Source: Endoryza sp044226045 (GTDB lineage: Bacteria; Bacteroidota; Bacteroidia; Chitinophagales; Chitinophagaceae). From it: DNA of 64,000 nucleotides. The stretch is from positions 1-64,000 of the forward strand of contig JBGAHR010000022.1 of the NCBI GenBank assembly GCA_044226045.1. Direction: 5' to 3'. Shown one piece after another: positions 26,498-36,033 of this stretch; position 1 is the first letter of the stretch; every line of letters starts with the position of its first letter. The position numbers and the translations under genes were made by a program. The notes beneath the pieces are model-generated. The model saw only the letters and a list, made by a program, of their open reading frames with translations, was not told where the DNA came from and did no database searches.

Positions 26498-26708
26498 TCA
26501 ACCGCAAACCAAAGCCCCGCTTTACCCGTATATACCAATGGATGTGCTTACCATTTATATCCTGAAGGGGCTGCCTGTCAGCCTCTTCTGTTTTTTTAGT
26601 CCCGCCGGACCTTTCCTCCCCTTTTCTACCCCAATAATTGTTTAACTTCCTGATCGCCATCACGGCGAAACGCACTTTTTACAACACAAACCAAAAACCG
26701 CCTGTAAA

Positions 26709-28631
26709 ATGAAGAATCTCCTACTCCTCACCGGACTTGCAGCTCTTTTTGCCTGCAATAATGCCGACAATAAAACGGCCAGCACCGAACCGCCTAAAGA
26801 AGTCAAACAATATACCATCGAACAGTTCTATAAAAGCACCAACGTAGGAGGTGGCTTCTTTTCTTCCGACGAAAGCAAATTGCTGGTCAACAGCAACGAA
26901 AGTGGTATTTACAACGCCTACGAAATCGACATCGCTACAGGTAACAAGAAACCACTCACCCAGTCAACTAAAGAATCAGCCTTCGCCAACGACTTTGTAC
27001 CTGGCAGCCAGCAGATCATTTATAGTTCCGACAAAGGTGGAAATGAAAATGACCACCTGTTCCTGCTAAAACCCGATGGCAGCGCTAAAGACCTGACGCC
27101 CGGTGAAAAAGAAAAGGCCGGCTTTTTTGCCTGGTCGCGTGATAAAAAGTTCCTGTATTATCTATCCAACAAGCGCGACCCCCGCTTCTTCGACCTGTAT
27201 AAAATGGATACAACAAGCTGGACACCCCGGCTGATCTACAAAAATGACAATGGATACGATGTGGGCGCTATCTCCGACAATGAACGCTACCTGGCCCTTG
27301 TTCAAAACCTTACTACCTCAGCCAGCAACCTGTATGTAGTCGACCAGCAGACCAAACAAACAAAAAAGATCAATGCCGATGGTGCGGAATCAGCGAATTT
27401 TCCGCAGCAGTTTTCACTCGACAACAGCACTCTGTACTATACTACAGATGAAGGAAGCGAATACCAGCATGTGATGAAATACGATATCGCATCTGGCAAA
27501 AAAGAAGAGGTGTACGCCGCCAAATGGGATGTGATGTATATGTCGCTGTCGGAAAATGAAAAATACCGGGTCATCGGCATCAATGAAGACGCAAAAAACA
27601 AATTGTACATCTTCGATCACAAAACCAACCAGCCAATTGACTTCCCCAAAATTGATGATGGCACCATTCAATCGGTCAGGATCTCTCCCAGCGAAAATAA
27701 AATGCGCCTGACTATTGGAGATTCGAAATCGCCGAATAACATCTACGTGTACGACTTCAATACAAAAGAGCTGAAAAAAATAACCAACACACTCAATCCC
27801 GAAATCGAATCGGGAGACCTGGTATCCGCCGAAGTGGTGAGGTACAAATCTTTCGACGGACTGGAAATTCCTGCTGTATATTTCAAACCCAAACAGGCCA
27901 GCGCTTCCAATAAAGTACCCGCCATTGTATGGGTACATGGCGGACCCGGCGACCAATCCAGGGTGGGCTATTTCTCTCTGATACAATACCTGGTGAACCA
28001 TGGCTATGCCATACTGGCGGTTAACAACAGAGGCAGCAGCGGATACGGAAAGACCTTCTTCAAAATGGACAATCGCAACCACGGCGATAAAGACCTCAAG
28101 GATTGTATCTGGGGAAAAAAATACCTGGCCTCGCTCGACTATATCGACTCCTCCAAAATTGGTATACTCGGTGGCTCCTATGGCGGATATATGACGCTGG
28201 CTGCCCTCTCCTTCCATCCGGATGAATTCAAAGTGGGAGTAGACCTTTTTGGCGTGGCCAACTGGTTAAGAACACTCAGGGAAATACCTCCTTACTGGGA
28301 ATCATTCAAAAAAGCGCTGTACGAAGAAATTGGTGACCCGAATACGGCGGATACCGTCCGGCTGAAAGAATACTCTCCTTTGCTTCATGCTTCCAACATT
28401 ACCAAGCCACTGATGGTGCTCCAGGGTGCCAACGACCCAAGAGTGCTGAAGGTGGAAAGTGATGAGATCGTAGAAGCTGTGAAAAAGAAAGGCGTTCCCA
28501 CTGAATACATCGTGTTCCCCGATGAAGGTCACGGATTCGTGAAAAAAGAAAATGAAATAAAAGGCTACGGACAGATATTGCAATTCCTGGATAAATACCT
28601 GAAGGGAGAAAAGAAAGCAGAAATGAAATAG
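26709..28631 (+). CDS. S9 family peptidase (prolyl oligopeptidase type), lipoprotein
   Basis: Serine peptidase of 640 aa. A lipoprotein signal ends at LFAC (Cys16), so it should be lipid-anchored in the envelope. Residues about 40-370 form a beta-propeller of WD40/PD40-like repeats. The C-terminal alpha/beta hydrolase has WVHGGPGDQSR, the nucleophile in GGSYGGY, the acid in GANDPRV and the catalytic His in DEGHGF. It probably cleaves short peptides in the periplasm. It is flanked by repeat tracts on both sides and is probably monocistronic. Confidence 0.93.
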   Translation: MKNLLLLTGLAALFACNNADNKTASTEPPKEVKQYTIEQFYKSTNVGGGFFSSDESKLLVNSNESGIYNAYEIDIATGNKKPLTQSTKESAFANDFVPGSQQIIYSSDKGGNENDHLFLLKPDGSAKDLTPGEKEKAGFFAWSRDKKFLYYLSNKRDPRFFDLYKMDTTSWTPRLIYKNDNGYDVGAISDNERYLALVQNLTTSASNLYVVDQQTKQTKKINADGAESANFPQQFSLDNSTLYYTTDEGSEYQHVMKYDIASGKKEEVYAAKWDVMYMSLSENEKYRVIGINEDAKNKLYIFDHKTNQPIDFPKIDDGTIQSVRISPSENKMRLTIGDSKSPNNIYVYDFNTKELKKITNTLNPEIESGDLVSAEVVRYKSFDGLEIPAVYFKPKQASASNKVPAIVWVHGGPGDQSRVGYFSLIQYLVNHGYAILAVNNRGSSGYGKTFFKMDNRNHGDKDLKDCIWGKKYLASLDYIDSSKIGILGGSYGGYMTLAALSFHPDEFKVGVDLFGVANWLRTLREIPPYWESFKKALYEEIGDPNTADTVRLKEYSPLLHASNITKPLMVLQGANDPRVLKVESDEIVEAVKKKGVPTEYIVFPDEGHGFVKKENEIKGYGQILQFLDKYLKGEKKAEMK

Positions 28632-28632
28632 G

Positions 28633-28726
28633 TATCACGTTTATGGTTTAACGTTGGTTTACGGTTTGCAGTTTGCGGTTTGCGGTTTGAAACGATAAAC
28701 CTGAAACGAGAAACGTTAAACCGTAG
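28633..28726. repeat. Family C/D repeats forming an inverted pair after the S9 peptidase gene
   Basis: D units and C units lie between two arms, 28642-28655 and 28712-28725, that are complementary at 13 of 14 positions. The transcript could fold a long stem-loop just after the peptidase stop codon. Confidence 0.7.
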
Positions 28727-28824
28727 ACAGTAACCCATAAAAAAAATTACCTGTTCTGTCCGAAATGCTTCCTCCCATTCGTCTTCAATGGGAAATATTA
28801 TTAAAAACCTTAAAAATCTCATTT

Positions 28825-29169
28825 ATGGAAAAGTTCATGTTAATCTTCCATGGTGGCATCGATTTCAACGCCAGTCCGGCTGAAATGCAGGAAAATATGG
28901 GCAAATGGATGGCCTGGGTAGATAAACTCGCAAAAGAAAACCGGTATGTAAGCGGTGAACCGCTGCTGCCAGGTGGCAAAATGGTAACTGGTAAGAAATC
29001 AGTAACCGACGGACCGTTTACGGAAGGGAAAGAAGTGGTGGGTGGTTACTTTATAGTGAACGCGAAAGACTATGATGAAGCCATTTCTCTCTGCAGCGAT
29101 TACCCGGATTTTGAATATGGTGGCCAGATCCAGGTAAGACAGGTAATGAAAATTGAAGTTCCCGCCTGA
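28825..29169 (+). CDS. YCII-related DGPF-domain protein
   Basis: A 114-aa protein of the YCII/DGPF family (YciI-like ferredoxin-fold domain). It has the MLIFHGG start, a GGKMVTGKKSVTDGPF segment containing the DGPF motif and GGYFIVNAKDYDEAI. Genes of this family are conserved neighbours of ECF42 sigma factors, and such a factor lies at 32882. Here the two are separated by a 3.4-kb gene and a terminator. The ATG at 28825 is preferred over the in-frame one at 28765, because homology-like sequence begins at MEKFMLIF. Confidence 0.9.
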   Translation: MEKFMLIFHGGIDFNASPAEMQENMGKWMAWVDKLAKENRYVSGEPLLPGGKMVTGKKSVTDGPFTEGKEVVGGYFIVNAKDYDEAISLCSDYPDFEYGGQIQVRQVMKIEVPA

Positions 29170-29201
29170 CCGATCCCGATAACCACCACGGTACACATAT
29201 T

Positions 29202-29233
29202 AAACCTCCTGGTTCAGCAACCAGGAGGTTTTT
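29202..29233 (+). terminator. Rho-independent terminator after the DGPF gene
   Basis: A 13-bp perfect stem (29202-29214 with 29219-29231) has a CAGC loop and ends in TTTTT. It lies 33 bp past the stop codon. Confidence 0.9.
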
Positions 29234-29326
29234 ACTGTTAACGGGCATGCAAATAAGGGATCGATCCTTATCTTTAAAGCACCTTATCTTTTCAACCATT
29301 CTTTCTTAACCCAACAATTACTGATA

Positions 29327-32300
29327 ATGACTGTATCAGTCCGTCAACTTCTTCCATTGGCCATTATATCAGGGGCAGCTTTTTTGTATTCCTGTAAATC
29401 GTCTACGAGCGAACCGGTGGCAACAGACAAAAAGATCAAACAGATTGATCCCGCGGAAGCTGCCCGTTTTGCCCGGGGAATTGATTCGATGATGAAACCT
29501 GAACTGGCTCCCGGGCTGACGCTCAGCCTTTGGGGAATCGATTCACTGGTTATCTCCCCTATTGCGATTGATATTGATGATAGCGGTAAACTATATTATG
29601 TTACTACCAACCGGCAGAAAAATTCCGAGTTCGATATCAGGGGGCATCGCGACTGGGAAATCGCTTCCATCAGCCTGCAAACCATCGAAGACAAAAGGAA
29701 TTTTCTGCATACCGAACTCTCGCCGGCCAACAGTAAAAAGAATGAATGGCTGAAAGACCTGAATGGAGACGGCTCACACGATTGGAAAGACATGACCATC
29801 GAAAAGGAAAATATCTACCGACTGGAAGACCGCAATGGCGATGGCGTGGCAGACCAGTCACAACTGGTGCTGGATGATTTTCATGATGAAGTGACGGATG
29901 TAATGGGTGGCGTGCTGTCAGACGGAAACAATCTGTATGCGGCGGTAGCGCCTGATTTATGGAGACTGAAAGACAAGAATGGCGACGGGCTGATCGATGA
30001 AAAAACTTCGCTGTCCAACGGATATGGAATTCATATCGGATTTGGAGGCCATGGTATGTCGGGCATTGAAATGGGGCCAGACGGAAAAATCTACTGGCAG
30101 ATAGGCGATATCGGCTTCAATGGAAAAAGCGCTGACGGACAAAAATGGGAATACCCTAACTGCGGTGTGATTGCCCGCGCCAATCCGGACGGCAGCGATT
30201 TCGAAATATTCGCCTACGGTTTGAGAAATACGCATGAATTCGCCTTCGATGCCTATGGTAACCTGATTAGCGAAGACAACGACGGCGACCATGCCGGTGA
30301 AAAAGAAAGGCTGGTGTATATCGTCAACGGATCGGATGCCGGATGGAGAAGCAACTGGCAATATGGTAAATACAGAGATCCCAAAAACAATACCTACAAA
30401 GTATGGATGGATGAAAAACTATGGATGCCCCGATGGGAAGGGCAGGCTGCGTACATCACTCCATGTATCAGCAATTTCGTAAGCGGCCCGGCTGGATTCC
30501 TGTACAACCCCGGAACGGCTCTCGGTCCTCAATATGCGAATAGCTTTTTTGTTGCCGAATTTGTCGGTAGTCCGAACAACTCAGGTATTCATAATTTTCG
30601 CCTCCAGCCGAAAGGCGCCGGGTTTGAATTGGGTGAACACAAAAAAATTGTCGGCAATATTCTTCCCACCGGACTCGACTTCGGACCAGATGGGGCCCTG
30701 TATGCAGCCGACTGGATCGAAGGGTGGGATACGCACAATTATGGCCGCATCTGGAAGATTGATGAAACAGCCGGCAAAAACACACCTGAACGAAAACTGA
30801 CCAAGGAATTGCTGGCGGCCGACTTCACTAAGAAGTCTGAGCAGGATCTGTCGGGGTATTTAAAGAATGCCGATATGCGAGTCCGGTTGAAATCACAATT
30901 TGAACTGGCTGGCAGAGGAGAGAAAGGGTTTGCCATTTTCAAATCGGCGCTGGCGCAGAAGGAATCTCAATTCGCCAGAATACACTCGATCTGGGGTATC
31001 GCGCAGATGGCAAGAAAAGATAAGAAATACGCCGAAACACTGGTTCCTGTATTACAGGATGCCGATCCGGAGATCAGGGCACAGGCCGCCAAATGGCTGG
31101 GTGATATCAAATTCGAAGCTGCAGGGGCATCCCTGGTTCCGGTTTTGAAAGACACTTTCAGCCGGGCACGATTCTTCGCCGCGGAAGCGCTGGGTCGTAT
31201 CAAATATAAACCGGCCGCACAACCGATAGTTGAAATGATCCGCGCCAACAATGATGTTGATGCTTATCTCCGCCATGCCGGCAGCCTGGCCCTGGCCCGC
31301 ATGGGCGATGCCGGTGTTCTTACCCAATTGGCCAAAGACCCGTCGAGGGCTGTTCGCATAGCCGCTGTGGTGGCATTGCGCAGGATGTCGAATCCGGGTA
31401 TAGCGCAATTTCTGGCAGACAAGGATGAATACATCGTAACAGAAGCGGCGCGCGGCATCAATGATGATCTGAGCATACCGGCATCCCTGCCGACGCTGGC
31501 CGATTTATTGAACACCACCACTTTCACCAACGAACCATTGATACGCCGTTGTATCAGCGCCTGCCTGCGAGTGGGAAGCGATGCAACCCTGCAAAACCTG
31601 GTCAGCTATGCCAATAAGGAAAGCGCACCTCCGGCCATGCGTGCAGAAGCAATCGACGCCCTGAGTGTATGGGCCGATCCTTCCGTACTGGATCGGGTAG
31701 ATGGAAGGCTGCGCGGACCGGTTCACCGAGACGAAAACCAATTGAAGCAACAGGTCGCCACTTCGTTCGTGCAACTCGCGGGAAATAAGGATCTGGCCGT
31801 CAGACTGAGCGCCGTAAAAGCGATTCATCATCTGCAGATACAACAAGCGGGCAAAGAGTTGATGGCGCTGCTGTCAAACGACAAGGAGCCGGTCGTTCGT
31901 TCCGAAGCACTAAAAGCCCTGGTGAACCTGAAGGATGCCGAACTGGAAAAAGCAGTCAAGACCGCGCTGGGAGACAAGGAAAAAACAGTGAGAGCCACTG
32001 CACTCGACCTGATTGAAAAAACAGGTATTAACAAAGAAGTGATGGCTGGGCTGCTTACTTCCGTCATCTCCACTAAAACGACCGAAGAAAAGCAGGCAGC
32101 CCTGCTGACGCTCGGGAAATTGCCATTGCAAACAACTCAAAAAACATTCTATGACCTGCTGGCAAAGATGGCGGCACGCACCCTTCCCACTGAAATCTAT
32201 CTCGAATTGGGAGAAGCCATCGACAGCACCCGGTCGGCCGATCTTAAATCAAAATACGATGAGCTTAGCCGCAAACTGTCTCCCGATGAGTTGCTGGCAA

Positions 32301-32746
32301 GTTATACGGCCTGTTTAAATGGTGGCGATCCCAATAAAGGAAGGGGAATCTTTTACTCCAACCAAAGTGCGCAGTGTATCCGTTGCCATTCGTATGACGA
32401 CTATGGCGGTAATGCAGCGCCGAGACTAAACGGAGTGGCCAATAGGAACACCCACCAGGAATTGCTGGAAGCATTGATCAGCCCCAGTAAAAAACTGGCG
32501 GCGGGTTATGGAATGGTGACATTAACCCTGAAAGACGGAAAAACCATGTCCGCCTTCCTGAAATCTGAAAACAACCAGTCGGTCATATTAAAAGGAGTAG
32601 ATGAACCGGACAAGATCATACCCAAAGACCAGATTGCAAAAAGAGTAAATGCCCCTTCCAGCATGCCCGACATGAAACAAGTGCTGTCGAAAAAAGAAAT
32701 AAGGGATGTGGTGGCGTTTTTGTCGACGTTGAAGAGTGAAAAGTGA
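29327..32746 (+). CDS. PVC-type heme-binding (CxxCH) HEAT-repeat lipoprotein
   Basis: Very large envelope lipoprotein (1139 aa, lipobox LYSC with Cys23). The N-terminal half resembles a soluble sugar-dehydrogenase-type propeller of the PVC heme-protein group (HIGFGGHGMSGIEMGPDGK, YGLRNTHEFAFDAYG, PTGLDFGPDGALYAADW). It includes three acidic NGDG motifs at about residues 146, 170 and 217 that may bind calcium. Residues about 530-960 are tandem HEAT-like helical repeats. The C-terminal cytochrome c domain carries CIRCH (1017-1021). It probably oxidises a sugar or alcohol and passes electrons to a c-type cytochrome. It follows a terminator and appears to be transcribed alone. Confidence 0.88.
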   Translation: MTVSVRQLLPLAIISGAAFLYSCKSSTSEPVATDKKIKQIDPAEAARFARGIDSMMKPELAPGLTLSLWGIDSLVISPIAIDIDDSGKLYYVTTNRQKNSEFDIRGHRDWEIASISLQTIEDKRNFLHTELSPANSKKNEWLKDLNGDGSHDWKDMTIEKENIYRLEDRNGDGVADQSQLVLDDFHDEVTDVMGGVLSDGNNLYAAVAPDLWRLKDKNGDGLIDEKTSLSNGYGIHIGFGGHGMSGIEMGPDGKIYWQIGDIGFNGKSADGQKWEYPNCGVIARANPDGSDFEIFAYGLRNTHEFAFDAYGNLISEDNDGDHAGEKERLVYIVNGSDAGWRSNWQYGKYRDPKNNTYKVWMDEKLWMPRWEGQAAYITPCISNFVSGPAGFLYNPGTALGPQYANSFFVAEFVGSPNNSGIHNFRLQPKGAGFELGEHKKIVGNILPTGLDFGPDGALYAADWIEGWDTHNYGRIWKIDETAGKNTPERKLTKELLAADFTKKSEQDLSGYLKNADMRVRLKSQFELAGRGEKGFAIFKSALAQKESQFARIHSIWGIAQMARKDKKYAETLVPVLQDADPEIRAQAAKWLGDIKFEAAGASLVPVLKDTFSRARFFAAEALGRIKYKPAAQPIVEMIRANNDVDAYLRHAGSLALARMGDAGVLTQLAKDPSRAVRIAAVVALRRMSNPGIAQFLADKDEYIVTEAARGINDDLSIPASLPTLADLLNTTTFTNEPLIRRCISACLRVGSDATLQNLVSYANKESAPPAMRAEAIDALSVWADPSVLDRVDGRLRGPVHRDENQLKQQVATSFVQLAGNKDLAVRLSAVKAIHHLQIQQAGKELMALLSNDKEPVVRSEALKALVNLKDAELEKAVKTALGDKEKTVRATALDLIEKTGINKEVMAGLLTSVISTKTTEEKQAALLTLGKLPLQTTQKTFYDLLAKMAARTLPTEIYLELGEAIDSTRSADLKSKYDELSRKLSPDELLASYTACLNGGDPNKGRGIFYSNQSAQCIRCHSYDDYGGNAAPRLNGVANRNTHQELLEALISPSKKLAAGYGMVTLTLKDGKTMSAFLKSENNQSVILKGVDEPDKIIPKDQIAKRVNAPSSMPDMKQVLSKKEIRDVVAFLSTLKSEK

Positions 32747-32749
32747 GTT

Positions 32750-32880
32750 TAGCGTTTATCGTTTATCGTTTCAGGTTTATTGTTTGTTCATGAAAGACAG
32801 GCTGACGAATCGGCATTTTAAAGTATTACTATTTTAAATGAATTGCAAAAAGTTAAACGCTAAACGATAAACGCAAAACG
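32750..32880. repeat. Family C repeats flanking the gap before the sigma-factor gene
   Basis: GCGTTTATCGTTTA-type units at the left edge (from about 32753) and their inverted counterparts at the right edge (about 32855-32880) enclose about 70 bp of unique sequence. The right copy ends directly at the sigma-factor start codon. Confidence 0.7.
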
Positions 32881-32881
32881 C

Positions 32882-34123
32882 ATGCACTCTCTCCACCAAA
32901 CCATCGACCAACTTTTCCGGCGGGAAGCGGGAAAAATAACTTCGGTATTGGTGAAACTGCTGGGTCCGGATCATTGGGAAACAGCACACGATATTGTGCA
33001 GGATACTTTGTTGCAGGCTATGCAATACTGGAGTTACAAAGGGATTCCCGATAATCCATCGGCCTGGTTGTACAAGGTGGCCCGTAACCGGGCGATAGAT
33101 CTCGTTCGGCGCGAAAAGAAATTCAGGGAAATCAGTCCGCTTTTGCAATCGGAGTATTCATTGAGTCCCACGATCAATCAGATTTTCCTGGAAGGCGAAA
33201 TACGCGATAGCCAGTTGAGCATGATCTTCGCCTGTGCGCACCCGGCGATTCCCGAAGAATCACAGGTAGCGCTGATCCTGAAAACACTTTGCGGACTGAG
33301 CACACATGAAATCGCCCGTTCTTTTCTGACAGCGTCCGACACCATCGATAAACGCATTTACCGGGCGCGTGAAAAAATCAGATCCGAAAAAATAAGCCTG
33401 GAAGTCCCGACTGGTGAAGAACTGTCATCCAGAATGGAAGCGGTTCTAAAATCGATTTACCTGCTGTTCAGTGAAGGCTATAATTCTTCCCATCCCAACC
33501 AATTGATCCGAAAAGACCTTTGCTCCGAAGCGATTCGGCTGGCCACTTTCCTGACGCAGCAAAAAATCACCCGTTTCCCCAGAACCTATGCCTTGCTGGC
33601 TCTTATGCATTTTCAGGCGTCGCGACTGGACGCCCGCCTCGATCAGCAGGGTGAGATTATTTTGTTGAAAGACCAGGATCGTCGGTTATGGAACCGGGAT
33701 TTGATCCGGAAAGGATTTGATCTGCTTGAGCAGGCCGCGGAACCTTTCGAAACCAGCGTTTATCATTTTGAAGCAGCCATTGCGTCGATCCATGCTTCCG
33801 CTCCTTCCTTCGAAAAGACAGATTGGAAAAGTATCTATCATTTGTATGAAATGCTGTATGCCTTTCAGCCCAGTCCGATCATTGGTCTCAATAAGGCCAT
33901 TGCTTCTTCTTATGCCATTGGTGCCCGCCATGCGATAGACGAAATGAACAGCCTGAAAGGACTGGAAAATCATTACCTGTATTATGCCAGCCTGGGGGAA
34001 TTCCATTTTGCCTTGAAACAGTTCTCTTCTGCCCGGGCTTATTTCGAAAAGGCGATGGAGCACACTCCCTCCAATAGCGAGAAAGCCTTGTTGAAAAAAA
34101 AGATCGGACTGTGCAAAGATTGA
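32882..34123 (+). CDS. ECF42-like RNA polymerase sigma factor with C-terminal helical extension
   Basis: Sigma-70 family factor of 413 aa. Region 2 contains DIVQDTLLQAMQYW and NPSAWLYKVARNRAIDLVRREKK. Region 4 follows (LILKTLCGLSTHEIARSF). An extension of about 230 residues with TPR-like helices begins FPRTYALLALMHFQASRLDAR (DUF6596 type). ECF42 factors lack a classical anti-sigma factor and are thought to be controlled through this extension. No anti-sigma gene is nearby. The DGPF protein at 28825 is the probable associated gene. Confidence 0.92.
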   Translation: MHSLHQTIDQLFRREAGKITSVLVKLLGPDHWETAHDIVQDTLLQAMQYWSYKGIPDNPSAWLYKVARNRAIDLVRREKKFREISPLLQSEYSLSPTINQIFLEGEIRDSQLSMIFACAHPAIPEESQVALILKTLCGLSTHEIARSFLTASDTIDKRIYRAREKIRSEKISLEVPTGEELSSRMEAVLKSIYLLFSEGYNSSHPNQLIRKDLCSEAIRLATFLTQQKITRFPRTYALLALMHFQASRLDARLDQQGEIILLKDQDRRLWNRDLIRKGFDLLEQAAEPFETSVYHFEAAIASIHASAPSFEKTDWKSIYHLYEMLYAFQPSPIIGLNKAIASSYAIGARHAIDEMNSLKGLENHYLYYASLGEFHFALKQFSSARAYFEKAMEHTPSNSEKALLKKKIGLCKD

Positions 34124-34201
34124 TGTAAAAGCGCTCCGGCCGGTTTCAGGCCAATTCACCCAAGCTTTCTTATCTTGCAAGCCACAATTGAAGTGTGAGT
34201 T

Positions 34202-36028
34202 ATGGATAAATTCATCGTTTCCGCCAGAAAATACAGGCCCCAGCTATTCGATACCGTCGTAGGACAGGAACATATCACTACTACCCTGCGTAATGCCATC
34301 AAGAATCACCAGCTGGCACATGCATTTCTATTCTGCGGACCCAGAGGTGTGGGTAAAACGACCTGTGCCCGGATTCTTGCCAAAACGATCAATTGCGAGA
34401 ACCAGACAAAGGATGGCGAAGCCTGTAACGAATGCCATTCCTGCGTTTCCTTTAATGAAGGAACCTCTCTCAATATCCATGAGCTCGATGCCGCCAGCAA
34501 CAACTCTGTTGATGATATCCGAACCCTGGTCGACCAGGTCCGTTTTGCTCCACAGGCCGGCAAATACAAAGTATATATCATCGATGAGGTGCACATGCTC
34601 AGTTCTTCGGCTTTCAACGCATTTCTGAAAACGCTGGAAGAACCGCCTCCTTATGCCATATTCATTCTTGCCACCACTGAAAAGCACAAGATCCTGCCCA
34701 CGATCCTGAGTCGATGCCAGATATTCGATTTTAAAAGAATTACCATCAACGATACCGTTGATCACCTGCAGGAAATTTGCAAAAAGGAACACATCAAAGC
34801 CGATAAAGCCGCCTTACAGGTGATCGCACAGAAAAGTGAGGGGTGTATGAGAGATGCGCTCAGCATCATGGACAAGATTGTCAGCTTCACTAATGGAGAA
34901 GTCAATTATTCCAATACACTCGAACACCTGAATATCCTTGATGCGGATTATTACTTCAAATTACTCGATGGCATGCAACAGCAGGAGCTCTCTTCTGTAT
35001 TGTTGTTATTTGATGACATCAACCGGAAAGGGTTTGAAGGAGATATGGTGCTGAACGGATTTTCAGAATTCATCCGGAACCTGCTGGTATGTAAGGATGA
35101 AAAAGTAGCCGGTCTCCTGGAAGTTGTGGAAGGTTTCCGCGAAAAATATATTTCAACCGCTAAAAGAGTAAGCACCTCCTGGCTGATCAGTGCGCTGAAT
35201 GTGCTCAATGAAGCGGAGATCAACTTCAAACAGGCAAGAAACAAACGCCTGCATGTGGAACTCGTACTGATCAAACTTACCTATCTCAGCCAGGCCATTG
35301 AACTGGCTTCCGGTGAAACAACCGCTAAAAAAAAAGTAACGGAGCAGGCTAAACCGGTAGCATTCCGAAAAATTACTCCTTTTGAAGCCGTTGCCCAACC
35401 TGCTGTTACCGGCGGACAACCCGCAGGTAATCGCGCATCTGCCACCACTCCCGGCGGCGCCCGGCTGATCATCGAAGCACCTCTCGACCAACAGAAAATT
35501 GTAAAGGAAAACGAACCCGATATACCAGCAGTAGTTACGGAAAAGGCGAAAGAAACCAAGACTACAGTGGCCGGTCCAAAAATCAAGATGCTGCAAAATA
35601 TCCGGCAGCAGTTTGCCGGAAAAAATAATGAAGCTGCCGAGGCCATCATTCCGCTGGAGGAAACCCTGCTGAAAACCAAGTGGGCTGAATATGCTGCTCA
35701 ATTGAGAGAACAGAAAAATCCGGCTGTTCAGAGTTTCGACCTGGCCAGCCTGGTCATTCTGAACGACGGGTCATTCGAAGTAAGGGTTCACAATAACCTC
35801 GAACAGAAATTCATCGAGCAGGAACGATTGAATCTATCCGAATTCCTGCAACAGGCATTTAACAATAAAAAACTGCTGTATACGGTTGTTATTGACGAAT
35901 CAATTCAACCACTCGAAGAACCCGGCGAACGTCCCCTCAATACCAGGGAACAGTTTATTAAAATTGCCGAGCAATATCCTCTTGTCAAGGAATTGAAAGA
36001 CCGGTTGAGACTGGAGCTGGATTATTGA
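34202..36028 (+). CDS. dnaX: DNA polymerase III subunit gamma/tau
   Basis: Clamp-loader ATPase of 608 aa that loads the beta clamp and, in the tau form, binds the polymerase. Walker A GPRGVGKTT is at residues 46-54, zinc cysteines at 65, 75, 78 and 81, Walker B at VYIIDEVHML, then the sensor-1 region ATTEKHKILPTILSRC. Domain III ends near residue 365. Codons 376-378 are AAA AAA AAA (35327-35335), an unbroken A9 run. A shift to either other frame meets a TAA within 17 nt, which would leave a product of about 380 residues resembling the gamma form. The C-terminal tau-specific part starts after this point. It converges on the M48 gene with 5 bp between stops. Confidence 0.97.
   Translation: MDKFIVSARKYRPQLFDTVVGQEHITTTLRNAIKNHQLAHAFLFCGPRGVGKTTCARILAKTINCENQTKDGEACNECHSCVSFNEGTSLNIHELDAASNNSVDDIRTLVDQVRFAPQAGKYKVYIIDEVHMLSSSAFNAFLKTLEEPPPYAIFILATTEKHKILPTILSRCQIFDFKRITINDTVDHLQEICKKEHIKADKAALQVIAQKSEGCMRDALSIMDKIVSFTNGEVNYSNTLEHLNILDADYYFKLLDGMQQQELSSVLLLFDDINRKGFEGDMVLNGFSEFIRNLLVCKDEKVAGLLEVVEGFREKYISTAKRVSTSWLISALNVLNEAEINFKQARNKRLHVELVLIKLTYLSQAIELASGETTAKKKVTEQAKPVAFRKITPFEAVAQPAVTGGQPAGNRASATTPGGARLIIEAPLDQQKIVKENEPDIPAVVTEKAKETKTTVAGPKIKMLQNIRQQFAGKNNEAAEAIIPLEETLLKTKWAEYAAQLREQKNPAVQSFDLASLVILNDGSFEVRVHNNLEQKFIEQERLNLSEFLQQAFNNKKLLYTVVIDESIQPLEEPGERPLNTREQFIKIAEQYPLVKELKDRLRLELDY
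35327..35352 (+). promoter_or_regulatory. Candidate slippery site producing a short DnaX (gamma)
   Basis: Nine consecutive A in frame with codons 376-378 of dnaX. The plus-one frame reads AAA AAA AAG TAA (stop 35337-35339). The minus-one frame reaches TAA at 35350-35352 after five codons. Position and design resemble the A9 transcriptional slippage site of Thermus dnaX; activity here is inferred. Confidence 0.55.
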
Positions 36029-36033
36029 GTCAA

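Noticed and set aside
26164..26675. Long open frames made of Arg/Ser/Phe/Pro repeats on both strands in the atpD-S9 gap
   Set aside because: They are translations of the family E repeat; composition is dictated by the tract and no start or homology supports a protein.
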